DNA of 60,782 nucleotides from an uncultured Eubacterium sp. (GCA_905234495.1 CAJOHE010000011.1:1-60782); one strand, 5' to 3'. Positions 16,301 through 26,313 are shown, counted from the stretch's first letter. Translations and numbers: made by a program. The notes: generated from the letters alone by a model not told the origin.

Positions 16301-19300
16301 GCTGAGTCGGAAGTTGTAAGCATTACAGTAAACTATCTCAGAAGACCTGTTATTAACAAATCAGGCTCGGCTATTGTAAACAATACAGAGCTTACATCAA
16401 CAGATACGCTCACGCTCGCAAGCGCAAACACGGGCTCAAACGGCACTCTTCAGTACAATATCAGTGCTGACGGCGGCACAACGTGGGACGGCTGGCAGGA
16501 TTATTCTTCAGCAATCACACCGTTTGCTATGCAGAGCTATCTCGACGACCTCAAGCTTACAATCAAGGCGAGGGAAGTGGTAAATAACAATACTGTTTCC
16601 GCAGAAACATCTGAGTTTACTCTTCTTCGCAAGGGTCAGCCCTATTCAATGTACTGGATTACCGACAGCAGCGAGCAGCCGAATCCGAACACACCTTCAA
16701 CGTCAAGCTTTGACGCGAACGGTAAGTTCTTCATTCAGGATTCAATCGCAAGCTCTTTCAGCGGCAGGACAATTTACTACACGGTTACTCTTGACGGCCA
16801 GCTTGAAACAAGCGGCAATTCACCCGTATATCATGAATACAATATCAACAACGGTATTGATTCGGATAATCTCAACAATCTTCCCGCATATCAGGACCAT
16901 ATTGCGGTAACCTTCAATTTCTACGTAATTGCGGATAATACGAAGACAGCAATCGCAAAAGGCACGTTTGTAACAGTCGATTACGATGAATTCATTTTCC
17001 ACGAGAGCTTTGACGGCGCAAGCAAGTCGAGCTCAACCGTTCTTGCCCTCAGCGGTTCAAACGGTACTGCAACTGCAAGAACAGCGGATTCCTTCAGTAT
17101 TGAAGAAGGCGCAGGATTCATTGACGGCAATAATAATTCACCTGACTGGCGTAATAACGTTCTCAGGCTCGACGGCACCGTTGCTGGCGGAACCGGTGCG
17201 GCGGCAATGACGCTCAGCACAAATCCGTTCGCAACAGCGGGCGCAAGCACTATGGCAAGGAACACGGGTATTACGGTTTCCTTCTGGCGTTACGTTCCCG
17301 GCACAAAAGATTCATCATTCGGTGATTTTTGGACGCCCGGTATCACTTTTAGTCAGGACAATACACATTACTACACAATCACAAGCGCGGCATATGTGAG
17401 CCGTTCTGACGGTGCGGTTGACGGAAACAATGATTATAACAAGTACGTTGACATTAAGCCGAATGAGCAGGACAACACGGGCCACGCTACCGGTAACAGA
17501 CGTAACCGCTGGGTGAACATCGTTGTTACCGTTGACCCGAGCAAGGCAACCAATTCCGTTATGATTTACACGAACGGCGAGCCGCATACAGTTACAGTTA
17601 CTGCGGGCGCCGGCGGAACTCAAGGCAACTACACGGGCAACGATGCTGCTCTTGCAGCCGACATCATTGATTTTGTAACAAACGGCAATACTCAGCTTTC
17701 GATTGCCAACGGTCTTGGCTACTGGGCAACATCAAGTGATATCTACTTCGACGATGTAAGGCTTTACACCGGCGTTAAGACTCAGGTGGATATCAACAAT
17801 ATGTATATCGGCGACGACGCTGATGTTCAGAGCGAATTCACTTCAACCTCACACGACCCGACCAACGTATCCGTATATACTCTTGCAGGCGGTATAAGCT
17901 ACACAGTGCCCGCCGAAGTTTCAGGCGGTGCGGGAACAGCCAAGACCACAACTGCAGGTCAGAAGGTTGGTCAGGAATTCATCGATTACTACGGAATCGA
18001 CGCTACAGATACAACGAAGGTAACCGCTATTGATTACTATTCGTTCGGTACAGGTATGACGATTTACCACTACAACGCCACAAACAGAAAGTGGGAAGTA
18101 GTAGGCGACAGCGAAGGTCGATGCGGTTATCAGAACGAAGATCTCTTCGGTGCTGAATACCATACGGCTCTCGCAACACCTCTTGCATATGCAGCAAGAG
18201 ATACGCGTACGGGCGCAGGTCACCTTCAGTGGGCGCCTCACGTAATGTATAACATCGTAAAAGATAACTGGATGTACTACGGTTCAACCTCATCCTGGGG
18301 TTCGCAGACCTCTGCAATCTTCGTTTGTGAAAACGTTACAAACGATAGCGTAACAGGTCCTTACACATTCAGTCTTGATGTTTACGAATCAAACTCACAT
18401 CCCAATGCAATCGATGCATGCGTATATTATGAATACACACAGCAGGGCGGCGTATACAAGCCTAATCCTTACGGACTGAAGTTCATCTTCGGTTCTTGGA
18501 GCTCGGGTAATACCTGTATCGTAGGCTACAATCTTGATAGCACCGGCAGATATTACAGCGGCACAAGAAAGGATGTATGTTATCCGATTAACAACACCCT
18601 TGAATATGCTTCTGACCCGACGTCAGGCGAGGGCGCATATGTAACCTTTGACAAGACAACAGGAAAGTATTATCTCTACGTTTCCTACGGTCAGAACTCG
18701 GGTTCATACGTTGAGCGTGTATTTATGTCAGACAGTCCGATGAGCGGTTTCGTTGGATTCAACGGTGTTGCCGCAACTGACGACACGACACACAAGACTC
18801 ACGGAAACCAGATTTTAGGCTCGTTTGATTTACCTGCATATGACTACACGTTTGTATCAACAGGTCATAACTCTGTATATCAGGCAGTTAACAACTACGG
18901 TGAGGTTGTAACCCTCAATTCTGTTCACGGCAGACCTATTGCGAATCAGGGCCATGACTGGAAGGCTCTTCCCGACGGCGCGCTTGCAACCTGTCAGAGC
19001 GAGGTTGACGGTAACGTAAATCTCATCAACCAGATTGCTTATACAGAAGATGGTTGGCCCGTAATGATGCCGTTCCAGTATGACGGTACAGACACGGTTA
19101 AAGCTACCATTACCGCAACAGATCTCGAAGGCGTATACGTAGCTAATGATATGCAGCTTACAGAGTATTACAACTGGTCTGAGAATTATAAATATACAAT
19201 CATCGCCGATGAGGAAGATTCAACCAACACAGGCGCATATGAGTACGGTACTGATAACGACGGCTACACCTTCAAGGGCTACATAAAGCTTACAAAAGGT

Positions 19301-22300
19301 GCGGACGGTACTCAGTATGCAACATGGTACAAATCAAAGGTTGCTTACAATCAGTATCTCAGAAATCCCGATCCCGAACTTATTGATTATATCGGAGTTA
19401 TCGGCAAGCACGGTAGCATTATCTGTATTGCTGAGATTTGTACAACTCTTGACGAACCGGAATACTATGGCGAGTACTCATGGACATACAGAGCAGGCGA
19501 AATTCCGAAGTCGGCAGACGTTGAGTCACTTGGTAACTCGGTTTCAATGGACGGAGTTATCTATACTCACCTTGCAAAGGATAGCTACACAAAGTACGGC
19601 CACGAGATTTCAGACAACTTCACATACGGTCAGTCAGGAAGCACCGGTGAAAGATACACCTCAATCACTACAACATATCCTGCAAAGATTGACGTTACAA
19701 ATCCGACGGCTATTTACTGCTTGAGCGATGAGGCTCTTTGCAAAACCGGCGACTATTCGGGCGGAGAATTCTCTGTTATTCCTCTCAATAACAACAGATG
19801 GTTTGACGGTACGAATTACTATACCGACGATCAGGCTAAGGCCGCAGTTCAGGCTGGAACGGTACAGGCGGATAACCTTCACAGAGTTTACGGTCTTGAA
19901 GGTTATGTATCCGACTATTATTTCAACGCTGAAACGGGAGAATACGCAGATTCGGGCGTATCGCTCATCGTATGTTATACCGATATTTCAACGGGTGCTC
20001 AGTATAGCGAATTTGAATTCTGCTACGTAATGGCTAATCCGTCAATGGCTCATACCGTTATCGGTACGAGGAATAAGGACAATTCAGGTACCGAAGACAG
20101 ACGAGGCGGTATTGCCCTGTTCACAAGAATGGAAGGTTCCGAAGGCTCGGCAACATCCATTGAACCCGCAGCTAAAAAGGTTAACTCAACCGTTAACTGG
20201 GAAAACGAAACATCAGAGTATTTCGGCACTGGTAACTTCAATTATCTGTATCAGTTTCCGGGAACAGCAGATTCCAGAGACGATTCGCATTACACCGGCG
20301 CTGAAAATATCAAGAACTCATTCACATACTACACTTCAAAGGTAGGTACAAACTCCGGTTCGTTCGGTTTGGTTGAGCATTATGACAGCGGTTCAACAGC
20401 CGACAGCAATAAGGGCGTTTACACCGCATCGGCTAATATAGTTAATGCAGATTACTACATTGACTATTCTGATGAGGACAATACGCTTATCACGAGAAAC
20501 GGCAGCGGCGCACCGACAGGTTATTCCTTTAATTTCTACGCTTCAAACCTTTACTGGTCACATCCGCAGAACGCAAAGGGTTATGACGGAAAGACGCAGG
20601 ACGAGGGAATTTCGCGTGCTACTTCTTATGTTAGTAATAGGACAGGCTTGTCAATGCCGACAAGCGTTGCTCCGATAATCTCTCATCCTAACGGAAATGA
20701 TCCGAGCGCAGCTACTTATTACTCCTCAACTAAATCGAGCAACATCTACTACTATATCAGAGCAAATCAGATAAGAAATTCAGGAAACAATACTGATCCC
20801 GATAAGTTTGGCGTTTCAACAACTTGGTTGCTCAACGACCAGACAGGCGGAACCTATGATACCATTCTTTCAACGATGACAAGCGACGGTTCCACCGATA
20901 AGAGCAAGCTTTCTGAAGGCTTTATATATGTTGATACCGCATCGAACGAAACTTCGGGATGGCAGGGAAGACTCGCCTTCACAGGAACAGGTTTCCAAAA
21001 TGTAACCAAGGCAAGTGGAAACACGGCAGCAACTGCATATAACTTTGCGTATGAGCAGGGCGTCAAGGTATTCCGTTGGTGGGGACTTTTTGACACTACA
21101 GCCGGTGCTATCAGTGAAGAAACTTTCCATTACTACAACATCGGCGTAAGCACCTGTGATAAGGGTGCGGCAAGAGCTTTTGCTGAAAACTATATGAAGA
21201 AGAGGCTTCAGACTACTGAAGATCCTGTAACTCACGAGCATACAGTTATTGTTGACCAGTCAACCGGCGCACCGATTTATCTTGATGCTGACGGTGAACC
21301 CACAACAGATGTCACCGAAGCAGATGTAATCAATGCACAGGATTACACCGTTAAGTCTTATCAGGCGTATATTGATGCTATCGCAGAGCTCAACTGGTTT
21401 GTTGAAAATCCGAGAAACACAACCTTCAAGGATTACAAGAACAGCGGATATAATACCTCTGAAAAGTACATTACAGGATATACAAACGGCGGTGAACCCA
21501 TCTACATCAACTCAACAAGCGGTAGGGATGTTTTTGGCACAGCCAACAAAAACACCGACGTTGTTCAGGCTAAGCTTATCCAGAACGTTATCGACGCATA
21601 TGAAGAGCTGTTCAGCGTAACTGATTATACCGAAGCTGAGGAAGCTTACGGCGCAATCGAGCTTCTTGACGGCGACACCGAAACGACCACAATCGCAGAC
21701 GTTGACACAATCAAGGTTTACGAGGATGCAACCAAGGAAGAGGTTGCCGCAGAGTTTGACGACGAAAACTACACGGACGACTCTTGGACGAACTTCGTAA
21801 CTCTCGTATTATCCGTAAGCGGCGCGTTTGATTACGACGATCAGGACAGCCACGGTTCACACGAAAAGTCATGGCGAAACGTTAATCTTACGGCAGAAGA
21901 GTACAGAACGCTCAGAAATATCCTCGGTAACGCTCAGTCATCGCTGATGCCGAAGGTGGATACAGTCGATCTTGATACTCTCTTAACCGATAAGAAGGCA
22001 GACAGAGACGGCGGTATCTTTACAGGTACGGGCGGCGCTCAGGAATACACGCTTGACAGCTGGCTGAAGATTAACACCAGAATTCCTGTTGCAGAGGCTC
22101 TCAAAACGCCCACGGGACACGACGAGCAGGCTGTTTACACACCTGTTGAGGGCGGCGAAGACGTTTACTTCCAGGTTGGTAAGTTTGACGTAACCGGCGT
22201 TGATGAATATGAGTTTGACGACGTAGTATTCTACTCGCAGGTATTTAACGCGGCAGACTTTGACAGAACGAACTACACCGATGCAGGCAAGTCGCCTTCC

Positions 22301-24046
22301 GACGCTCAGCGAGCTGTTTACGCAGAGCTTAACCTCGATGCAAGCGGAAACGTAAGCGGCGGCACAAATGCAAACGTTCTCGGCGGTATGAATCTCGTTT
22401 CACTTGATACGGTATCCGCATACCAGAGCTACGACGCTGCATACGGCGTAATCAGCGCTTCCATCAATTACGATAAGTACGTCGGCGGCACGTCGGGCGC
22501 AGCTCATACGGCAATCACAACCGAGCTTGCAAAGCAGACGTCAGAGTACAGCGCGTCGGGTAACAGCACGGTTTACATCACGCCTACCGCAGCAGTGGTT
22601 TCGGCTTATAACGCCGCGGTAACGGGCGGTTCGATTTCAACGTCATCCCAGCTCAAGAACCTCGGTCTCAATCAGGTTGACGCCTACACCACAAGCCTTC
22701 TTACCGTTGCAAATACGCTCAACGACGTAACTCAGGGCTATGTAAAGCAGTTCACGGGAACCGTTCAGGTAACCGATTACGAAGGAACACCGATTGAAGG
22801 CTACGAATCACCTGTTGCACTTACAAACACCGCACGCGGCGGCAACATCTTCTACTACGGTGATATTTACAATGTTGCAATCCCCGAAGCGGCTCAGGGC
22901 AAGTGCGAGATTTCCGTAACCTATAAGGACCATTACGACAACAACAGGACTGTAGGTTCTCAGAAGGTAAGCTACAACGGCTCGTCCTTCACGAAGAACG
23001 CTATCAGCGATATGGTTGTAACAATCAGGATAACCGATCAGGCGCCTGCGTCAAACACCTATAAGGTACAGATTAAGAATATGTACTATGCGGTAGTTGA
23101 CACAATCTACGTTTCCGAGGAAAACCTCAACAGCGCTATGGCGGCATCCGACTGGGCTACGAACAAAACGCTTAATTTCACAAGCACAACCGTAACGGCG
23201 CCGTACGTTCCGTTCTACACCTTTACTCAGTGGAAGGTTTCGATTAACAGCGCTGACAAGACGGCAACGTTCAAGCCCTACTACAATGCGGGCGACAGCG
23301 TAACGCTCAATGTAAACGACGTTGACGGCGGCGCGACAACTACGGTAACCGGCGCTGCATATGACAGCACGGAAGAGGCTTACGTTGCGGCGTTTGACAA
23401 TAGAGTAACGCTTACAAATGCGGACGCGTACGGCTGGGCAACGGTACTTGGCGACAAATATCAGATTGCCGCATACGGCACGAGTATGACCCTCAACGCA
23501 GTAACGGAGGAAACCTTCTATCCGATTACAGTTGACGGCGGCGAATACTACGCAAACGGCGACAAGCTCACCGCAAGCAACGTTGACGTCAAGTTCTCGG
23601 TTGAAGGCGTGGATGCGGATTCGCTTCTCAATCAGAAGCTCGCTGCTAAGAATCCGTTTGTATCGATTATTGCAACTGACGGCGACACCAACGCCAACAA
23701 CAAGCTTTCATCGGCAACGGTTTACTGCCGTGTAACTACGGGCGCTACATCGTACACCGATATCGGTTCAATGGCTACCACCTATACGGACAGAGCAACC
23801 GATTCAAATATGGTTGTGGGCAACAATGTTCAGGTATTCAAGACCTCGACAGTCCGTCCGACAGGTCAGTACTCATACACGATTAGCTCGAGCGGAAGCG
23901 GCTTTGCTCAGGTTTACTTCAGAGCGTATATCGCTTACGGCTTAACCTATAGCTACATCGACCACGAGGGCGCTTCGCACACCGCAACGCTCAACGTTTC
24001 CGAGTATTCGAAGACCATTATGACGCAGACACCCGAGTCAGCGTAA
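13319..24046 (+). CDS. Giant secreted multidomain protein with GH43 arabinanase-like domain, 3575 aa
   Basis: Signal peptide at residues 1-31 (ends TALA). About 40-260 look like a LamG/concanavalin-type domain, followed by a helical FIVAR-like segment. Several Ig-like or chitobiase-type repeats follow to about 1120 (QYSLDGANW units), then a second LamG-like domain (1220-1490). Residues about 1570-2080 match an endo-1,5-arabinanase-like five-bladed propeller: LQWAPHV near 1636, NAID with Asp1699, a Glu at 1771, GHNSV with His1850 and EDGWPVMMP near 1912. The first catalytic Asp of this family is not clear, so activity is uncertain. Beta-rich and helical FIVAR-like regions follow to the C-terminus. 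No LPxTG, dockerin or wall-binding repeat is visible. A 43-codon peptide gene follows 23 nt later. Confidence 0.85.
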   Translation: MKKLSKRFLSILMAALMVFTCAPLTGITALAAVNSNGVVSEYLTSSTKDGFSGTAVWDNTMKAWAFDGDDYLKLDDAPLSNASVSNGFAVSFDVYHNDTDESLGQYFHFNDSGSNAYLMNAADTTWYWRYRSAFQNSSNIREYYTSDFNADYCTYWVPTNGANGYMNDMVSEGKWYRFTLVMNTNGAYEYYIDGVLKATYKTNYGSLTNGHGITDANVTSIVDALADYYIGAANGSGSNGFKGYIKNFKFIDGITSGSAGQLALLLDQYEARMGSNTVYKNLAPAYKAYVDAYEAYDAAVYGNSSTAQISAAYTALNTALANMTEWTAQTPANTYNRAFTNDSVDLEYAYHNLLWLQTNYNPSDGDSGGYRAAATGSGDSYAKSHLYYPEATMFYAGASSLPTLAMIISPYCDRSTSTISSKSCTRYAITAFTTTSNITLVNTKWKGEIGNNYDATWGIASGTSSFNATNDSATNFSTSDTRRVRNNRSNSTYRFANYIRYTGSMSDSVAYYTITPAFTMYYNSANSWKTDDGENNYLTGDTDIHVINYARLVNKINSYDGSAFGVKISDYKENKANASNHTVADFFTAFDAMTDYNVNSYFTSSNNWNECQSAMTSVINGMNNQSITADTNGYNALRAAIDLSGSPTGLAGTVLAGNTYSIRQLIADNGYVDTDNNGTLDTQLTGFSTLQTAYANATGVMAALGTANYNTNLTSNYTDSTAAAKATALTSAFNDLSLVSVNAPSVSGNTYLGPNDVITVTDTNSGDATYAWEYSSDNGTTWTNGGSVSMSGSTGTFAPFGVLAAGTYLIRVSATVDSATEYDNANGVTHTYFSAPTVKINNVEALNNQVVAANTTVNFATTQSGAGGTIQYSLDGANWAAGNSVTLFSGNTTTATLIVKETAGGSTSEITQTYTFKRLPNVPVFNRADGAFIDADDTVTISANDGSEANSSTVYYSTDGSSYSQYSAAFTPFTGQNPDTAGSVTYYAKATRNGAESEVVSITVNYLRRPVINKSGSAIVNNTELTSTDTLTLASANTGSNGTLQYNISADGGTTWDGWQDYSSAITPFAMQSYLDDLKLTIKAREVVNNNTVSAETSEFTLLRKGQPYSMYWITDSSEQPNPNTPSTSSFDANGKFFIQDSIASSFSGRTIYYTVTLDGQLETSGNSPVYHEYNINNGIDSDNLNNLPAYQDHIAVTFNFYVIADNTKTAIAKGTFVTVDYDEFIFHESFDGASKSSSTVLALSGSNGTATARTADSFSIEEGAGFIDGNNNSPDWRNNVLRLDGTVAGGTGAAAMTLSTNPFATAGASTMARNTGITVSFWRYVPGTKDSSFGDFWTPGITFSQDNTHYYTITSAAYVSRSDGAVDGNNDYNKYVDIKPNEQDNTGHATGNRRNRWVNIVVTVDPSKATNSVMIYTNGEPHTVTVTAGAGGTQGNYTGNDAALAADIIDFVTNGNTQLSIANGLGYWATSSDIYFDDVRLYTGVKTQVDINNMYIGDDADVQSEFTSTSHDPTNVSVYTLAGGISYTVPAEVSGGAGTAKTTTAGQKVGQEFIDYYGIDATDTTKVTAIDYYSFGTGMTIYHYNATNRKWEVVGDSEGRCGYQNEDLFGAEYHTALATPLAYAARDTRTGAGHLQWAPHVMYNIVKDNWMYYGSTSSWGSQTSAIFVCENVTNDSVTGPYTFSLDVYESNSHPNAIDACVYYEYTQQGGVYKPNPYGLKFIFGSWSSGNTCIVGYNLDSTGRYYSGTRKDVCYPINNTLEYASDPTSGEGAYVTFDKTTGKYYLYVSYGQNSGSYVERVFMSDSPMSGFVGFNGVAATDDTTHKTHGNQILGSFDLPAYDYTFVSTGHNSVYQAVNNYGEVVTLNSVHGRPIANQGHDWKALPDGALATCQSEVDGNVNLINQIAYTEDGWPVMMPFQYDGTDTVKATITATDLEGVYVANDMQLTEYYNWSENYKYTIIADEEDSTNTGAYEYGTDNDGYTFKGYIKLTKGADGTQYATWYKSKVAYNQYLRNPDPELIDYIGVIGKHGSIICIAEICTTLDEPEYYGEYSWTYRAGEIPKSADVESLGNSVSMDGVIYTHLAKDSYTKYGHEISDNFTYGQSGSTGERYTSITTTYPAKIDVTNPTAIYCLSDEALCKTGDYSGGEFSVIPLNNNRWFDGTNYYTDDQAKAAVQAGTVQADNLHRVYGLEGYVSDYYFNAETGEYADSGVSLIVCYTDISTGAQYSEFEFCYVMANPSMAHTVIGTRNKDNSGTEDRRGGIALFTRMEGSEGSATSIEPAAKKVNSTVNWENETSEYFGTGNFNYLYQFPGTADSRDDSHYTGAENIKNSFTYYTSKVGTNSGSFGLVEHYDSGSTADSNKGVYTASANIVNADYYIDYSDEDNTLITRNGSGAPTGYSFNFYASNLYWSHPQNAKGYDGKTQDEGISRATSYVSNRTGLSMPTSVAPIISHPNGNDPSAATYYSSTKSSNIYYYIRANQIRNSGNNTDPDKFGVSTTWLLNDQTGGTYDTILSTMTSDGSTDKSKLSEGFIYVDTASNETSGWQGRLAFTGTGFQNVTKASGNTAATAYNFAYEQGVKVFRWWGLFDTTAGAISEETFHYYNIGVSTCDKGAARAFAENYMKKRLQTTEDPVTHEHTVIVDQSTGAPIYLDADGEPTTDVTEADVINAQDYTVKSYQAYIDAIAELNWFVENPRNTTFKDYKNSGYNTSEKYITGYTNGGEPIYINSTSGRDVFGTANKNTDVVQAKLIQNVIDAYEELFSVTDYTEAEEAYGAIELLDGDTETTTIADVDTIKVYEDATKEEVAAEFDDENYTDDSWTNFVTLVLSVSGAFDYDDQDSHGSHEKSWRNVNLTAEEYRTLRNILGNAQSSLMPKVDTVDLDTLLTDKKADRDGGIFTGTGGAQEYTLDSWLKINTRIPVAEALKTPTGHDEQAVYTPVEGGEDVYFQVGKFDVTGVDEYEFDDVVFYSQVFNAADFDRTNYTDAGKSPSDAQRAVYAELNLDASGNVSGGTNANVLGGMNLVSLDTVSAYQSYDAAYGVISASINYDKYVGGTSGAAHTAITTELAKQTSEYSASGNSTVYITPTAAVVSAYNAAVTGGSISTSSQLKNLGLNQVDAYTTSLLTVANTLNDVTQGYVKQFTGTVQVTDYEGTPIEGYESPVALTNTARGGNIFYYGDIYNVAIPEAAQGKCEISVTYKDHYDNNRTVGSQKVSYNGSSFTKNAISDMVVTIRITDQAPASNTYKVQIKNMYYAVVDTIYVSEENLNSAMAASDWATNKTLNFTSTTVTAPYVPFYTFTQWKVSINSADKTATFKPYYNAGDSVTLNVNDVDGGATTTVTGAAYDSTEEAYVAAFDNRVTLTNADAYGWATVLGDKYQIAAYGTSMTLNAVTEETFYPITVDGGEYYANGDKLTASNVDVKFSVEGVDADSLLNQKLAAKNPFVSIIATDGDTNANNKLSSATVYCRVTTGATSYTDIGSMATTYTDRATDSNMVVGNNVQVFKTSTVRPTGQYSYTISSSGSGFAQVYFRAYIAYGLTYSYIDHEGASHTATLNVSEYSKTIMTQTPESA

Positions 24047-24069
24047 TTTAGCACAGGGAGGACCGGAAT

Positions 24070-24201
24070 ATGAAAAAATCATATATTACCCCGAGTGCTG
24101 AAATTGAAAGGTTCAATGTTTATATTGACGTATGCACGGAATCGCTGACCGAAGGCTTCGGCGACGGCGGCGAAGGCACAACGATGGGCGACGATTTCTA
24201 A
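24070..24201 (+). CDS. Small YxxP peptide, 43 aa, downstream of the giant exoprotein
   Basis: ORF of 43 codons with GGGAGG about 8 nt before ATG 24070. Y-I-T-P is at residues 5-8, Phe at 15, then Y-I-D-V-C-T-E-S at 18-25, followed by a Gly/Asp/Glu-rich tail. The layout matches the three ORFs at 1-372: same YxxP position, aromatic residue, D-V-x-T-x-S, then a polar tail. There is a single Cys in the conserved core. It lies between the giant exoprotein and an NlpC/P60 protein on one transcript. Function unknown. Confidence 0.65.
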   Translation: MKKSYITPSAEIERFNVYIDVCTESLTEGFGDGGEGTTMGDDF

Positions 24202-24207
24202 ATAACA

Positions 24208-24234
24208 GCAGGGGGAGGCGAGACTTCCCCCTGC
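24208..24234 (+). promoter_or_regulatory. Intercistronic hairpin
   Basis: GCAGGGGGA pairs with TCCCCCTGC (9 bp) directly after the small peptide gene. No T-run follows, so it is more likely an mRNA end-protecting or partial-termination element than a full terminator. Confidence 0.6.
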
Positions 24235-24252
24235 ATTGATAAGGAGAAACAT

Positions 24253-26070
24253 ATGAAAAGATTAACGGTATCTGTTATAGCTCTGGCGCTTGCCGCAGTA
24301 ATGCTTCTGCCGATTGACGCGCTTGCCGCGTCGAATATCGGCTATATCTCGGGCGTTACGAGCTCAATGTGCGAGGGCGACTACTGGGCGAATAAATCAA
24401 AAAACGCCGACGAGGTGATTATGACTGCCGACGAAATCGAAAGATACAATGAGGCGGCAATCGAAGCGTCGGGCACAAACTGCTTTGACGTTGAAGACTT
24501 CACAACAGTTTACGACGGCGAGGCTTACGCTCAGAGGCTTATCGGTTCCATTGAAGCCGATTATAAAACAAGAAAGTTATATATCGGCGACGAGCTTCTT
24601 GACAACAGGGCGTACTTCGATACCCTCAAGCAGGCAGTAAACGACACCTGCTGGAAGAATGACGAAAGCGGAAATATGTACCTTAAATACGGCGTTTGCA
24701 CCAAGCAGGCGAACGTTATGGCGCTTCCGACTGACGACGTTATTCTCTACAGTACAGAAGACCCCGACAGCGAATACCAGCTCGGCGCGCTCAAGGTAAA
24801 CGATGCCGTTGTAATCAAACAGAAGTGCGACTATCAGGGCGAAACGTTTTATTATGTTTTATATAACCATCTCTTCGGCTGGGTTAATTCCAAAAACATA
24901 GCAATCTGCGCGAGCAGGGAAGAGTGGCTTGATTCGTGGAAGGTTGACGTTCACGACGATAATTTCATCGTTGTAACACAGGATAAAATCGTGACCGAGC
25001 CCTCTATTAAAGTTCCCTCAACCAATGAGGTGAAGCTCACAATCGGCGCGGTTTTAAAGCTCGTTCCCGAGGATGAAATTCCCGCAAACATCGGCGAGAG
25101 AAACAGGATAAATAACTACGTTGTCTACCTTCCGACAAGGGATGAAAACGGCAATTACGTCAAGCAGGCGGCTCTGATTTCGCAGCACTATGACGTTAGC
25201 GTCGGCTTCCTTCCGATGACCGAGAGGAACGTCCTCAAGGTAGCGTTTTCCTGCCTCGGCAACAGATACGGCTGGTCGGGAATGCTTGATTCCATGGACT
25301 GCTCGCTCTATGCAAGGGATATCTACAGATGCTTCGGAATGAGTATGCCGAGAAACACCACGTGGCAGCAAAACGTTCCGGGCACAAGACTTCTTATTTC
25401 GCAGTATTCCGACGAGGAAAAAATGGCTATTATTGAAAAGCTTCCCATCGGCTCGCTTCTCTATTTCTACAGTAATCTCGGCCACGTTATGGTATATCTC
25501 GGAACAGAGAACAAAACGGGCTACGTTATCAGCGACACGGGAAGTCTTTCCGACCCCGAGGGTGAACTCAATATTATGAGCACCTATTCCGTTATCGTCA
25601 ATCCTCTTACCGCAAGAAGAAGGGACGAAACCTCATGGCTTTCAAACCTCGAATCGGTAATTATTCCCGCAAATTTCGAGGGCGAAAAGTTTGCACCCCA
25701 AAAGGGCTGGCTTCATATAGGCGACAGCTGGTCGTATGTCAATAACGACGGCACGAAGGCGACGGGCTGGGCAAAGCTTTCCGGCAAATGGTATTTCTTT
25801 GACAGCGAAGGCGTTATGCAGACAGGCTGGGTTAAGGACGGCGGAAAGTGGTATTATCTCAAACCCTCGGGCGCTATGGCTACAGGATGGGTTAAGGACG
25901 GCGGAAAATGGTACTATCTCAAATCCTCCGGCGCTATGGCTACGGGTTGGCTCAAGGACGGAGGAAAGTGGTACTACCTTAACACAAACGGTACAATGCG
26001 TACCGCTAATCTTACCTACAAAGGCAAGGTTTATAAATTCAACATTTCAGGGGTTTGTTTAAATCCGTAA
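24253..26070 (+). CDS. NlpC/P60 (C40) peptidase with SH3-like and choline-binding-type repeats, 605 aa
   Basis: Secreted cell-wall hydrolase. Signal peptide 1-25 (LPIDALAA). An N-terminal helical region and two SH3-like segments (about 130-230 and 235-315) precede an NlpC/P60 domain, with Cys350 in MDCSLYARDIYRC and His411 in LGHVMVYLG as the catalytic pair. Such enzymes cut gamma-D-Glu-diamino acid bonds in peptidoglycan stem peptides. Residues about 490-600 carry five or six cell-wall-binding repeats of the GWxxxxGKWYYL type. The last 24 residues are nearly identical to the end of the 26314-29673 protein. AAGGAG precedes ATG 24253. Cotranscribed with the giant protein and small peptide. Confidence 0.88.
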   Translation: MKRLTVSVIALALAAVMLLPIDALAASNIGYISGVTSSMCEGDYWANKSKNADEVIMTADEIERYNEAAIEASGTNCFDVEDFTTVYDGEAYAQRLIGSIEADYKTRKLYIGDELLDNRAYFDTLKQAVNDTCWKNDESGNMYLKYGVCTKQANVMALPTDDVILYSTEDPDSEYQLGALKVNDAVVIKQKCDYQGETFYYVLYNHLFGWVNSKNIAICASREEWLDSWKVDVHDDNFIVVTQDKIVTEPSIKVPSTNEVKLTIGAVLKLVPEDEIPANIGERNRINNYVVYLPTRDENGNYVKQAALISQHYDVSVGFLPMTERNVLKVAFSCLGNRYGWSGMLDSMDCSLYARDIYRCFGMSMPRNTTWQQNVPGTRLLISQYSDEEKMAIIEKLPIGSLLYFYSNLGHVMVYLGTENKTGYVISDTGSLSDPEGELNIMSTYSVIVNPLTARRRDETSWLSNLESVIIPANFEGEKFAPQKGWLHIGDSWSYVNNDGTKATGWAKLSGKWYFFDSEGVMQTGWVKDGGKWYYLKPSGAMATGWVKDGGKWYYLKSSGAMATGWLKDGGKWYYLNTNGTMRTANLTYKGKVYKFNISGVCLNP

Positions 26071-26072
26071 AT

Positions 26073-26104
26073 AAAACGGGAAGGCGTATGCCTTCCCGTT
26101 TTTT
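26073..26104 (+). terminator. Rho-independent terminator of the giant exoprotein operon
   Basis: AAAACGGGAAGGC pairs with GCCTTCCCGTTTT (GTAT loop), followed by a T-run. Confidence 0.85.
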
Positions 26105-26177
26105 GCTGCCTCGTATGAGTCTATTCTCGGTGGAATAACAGAATATGATTCTATTATATAGACTTTTATCAATTTCC

Positions 26178-26206
26178 TTGACAAGGTTTTGCATAACAGT
26201 TAAAAT
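26178..26206 (+). promoter_or_regulatory. Sigma-A promoter for the wall-binding repeat protein
   Basis: TTGACA (26178-26183), 17-nt spacer, TAAAAT (26201-26206); about 100-nt leader with no recognised riboswitch. No gene is seen in 26105-26313. Confidence 0.7.
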
Positions 26207-26313
26207 ATAATTAAGCAAATACATTATTGCATTTCGTACGTTTTTTTCTGCGTTTGTGCAGAACTTATTGATTTTCGTCGGGAATACTGTATTCTTGCAT
26301 TGAGGTGATATTT

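Noticed and set aside
25740..26000. CRISPR-like repeats
   Set aside because: The periodic DNA repeats encode choline-binding-type protein repeats in frame; there are no spacers and no cas genes in the window.
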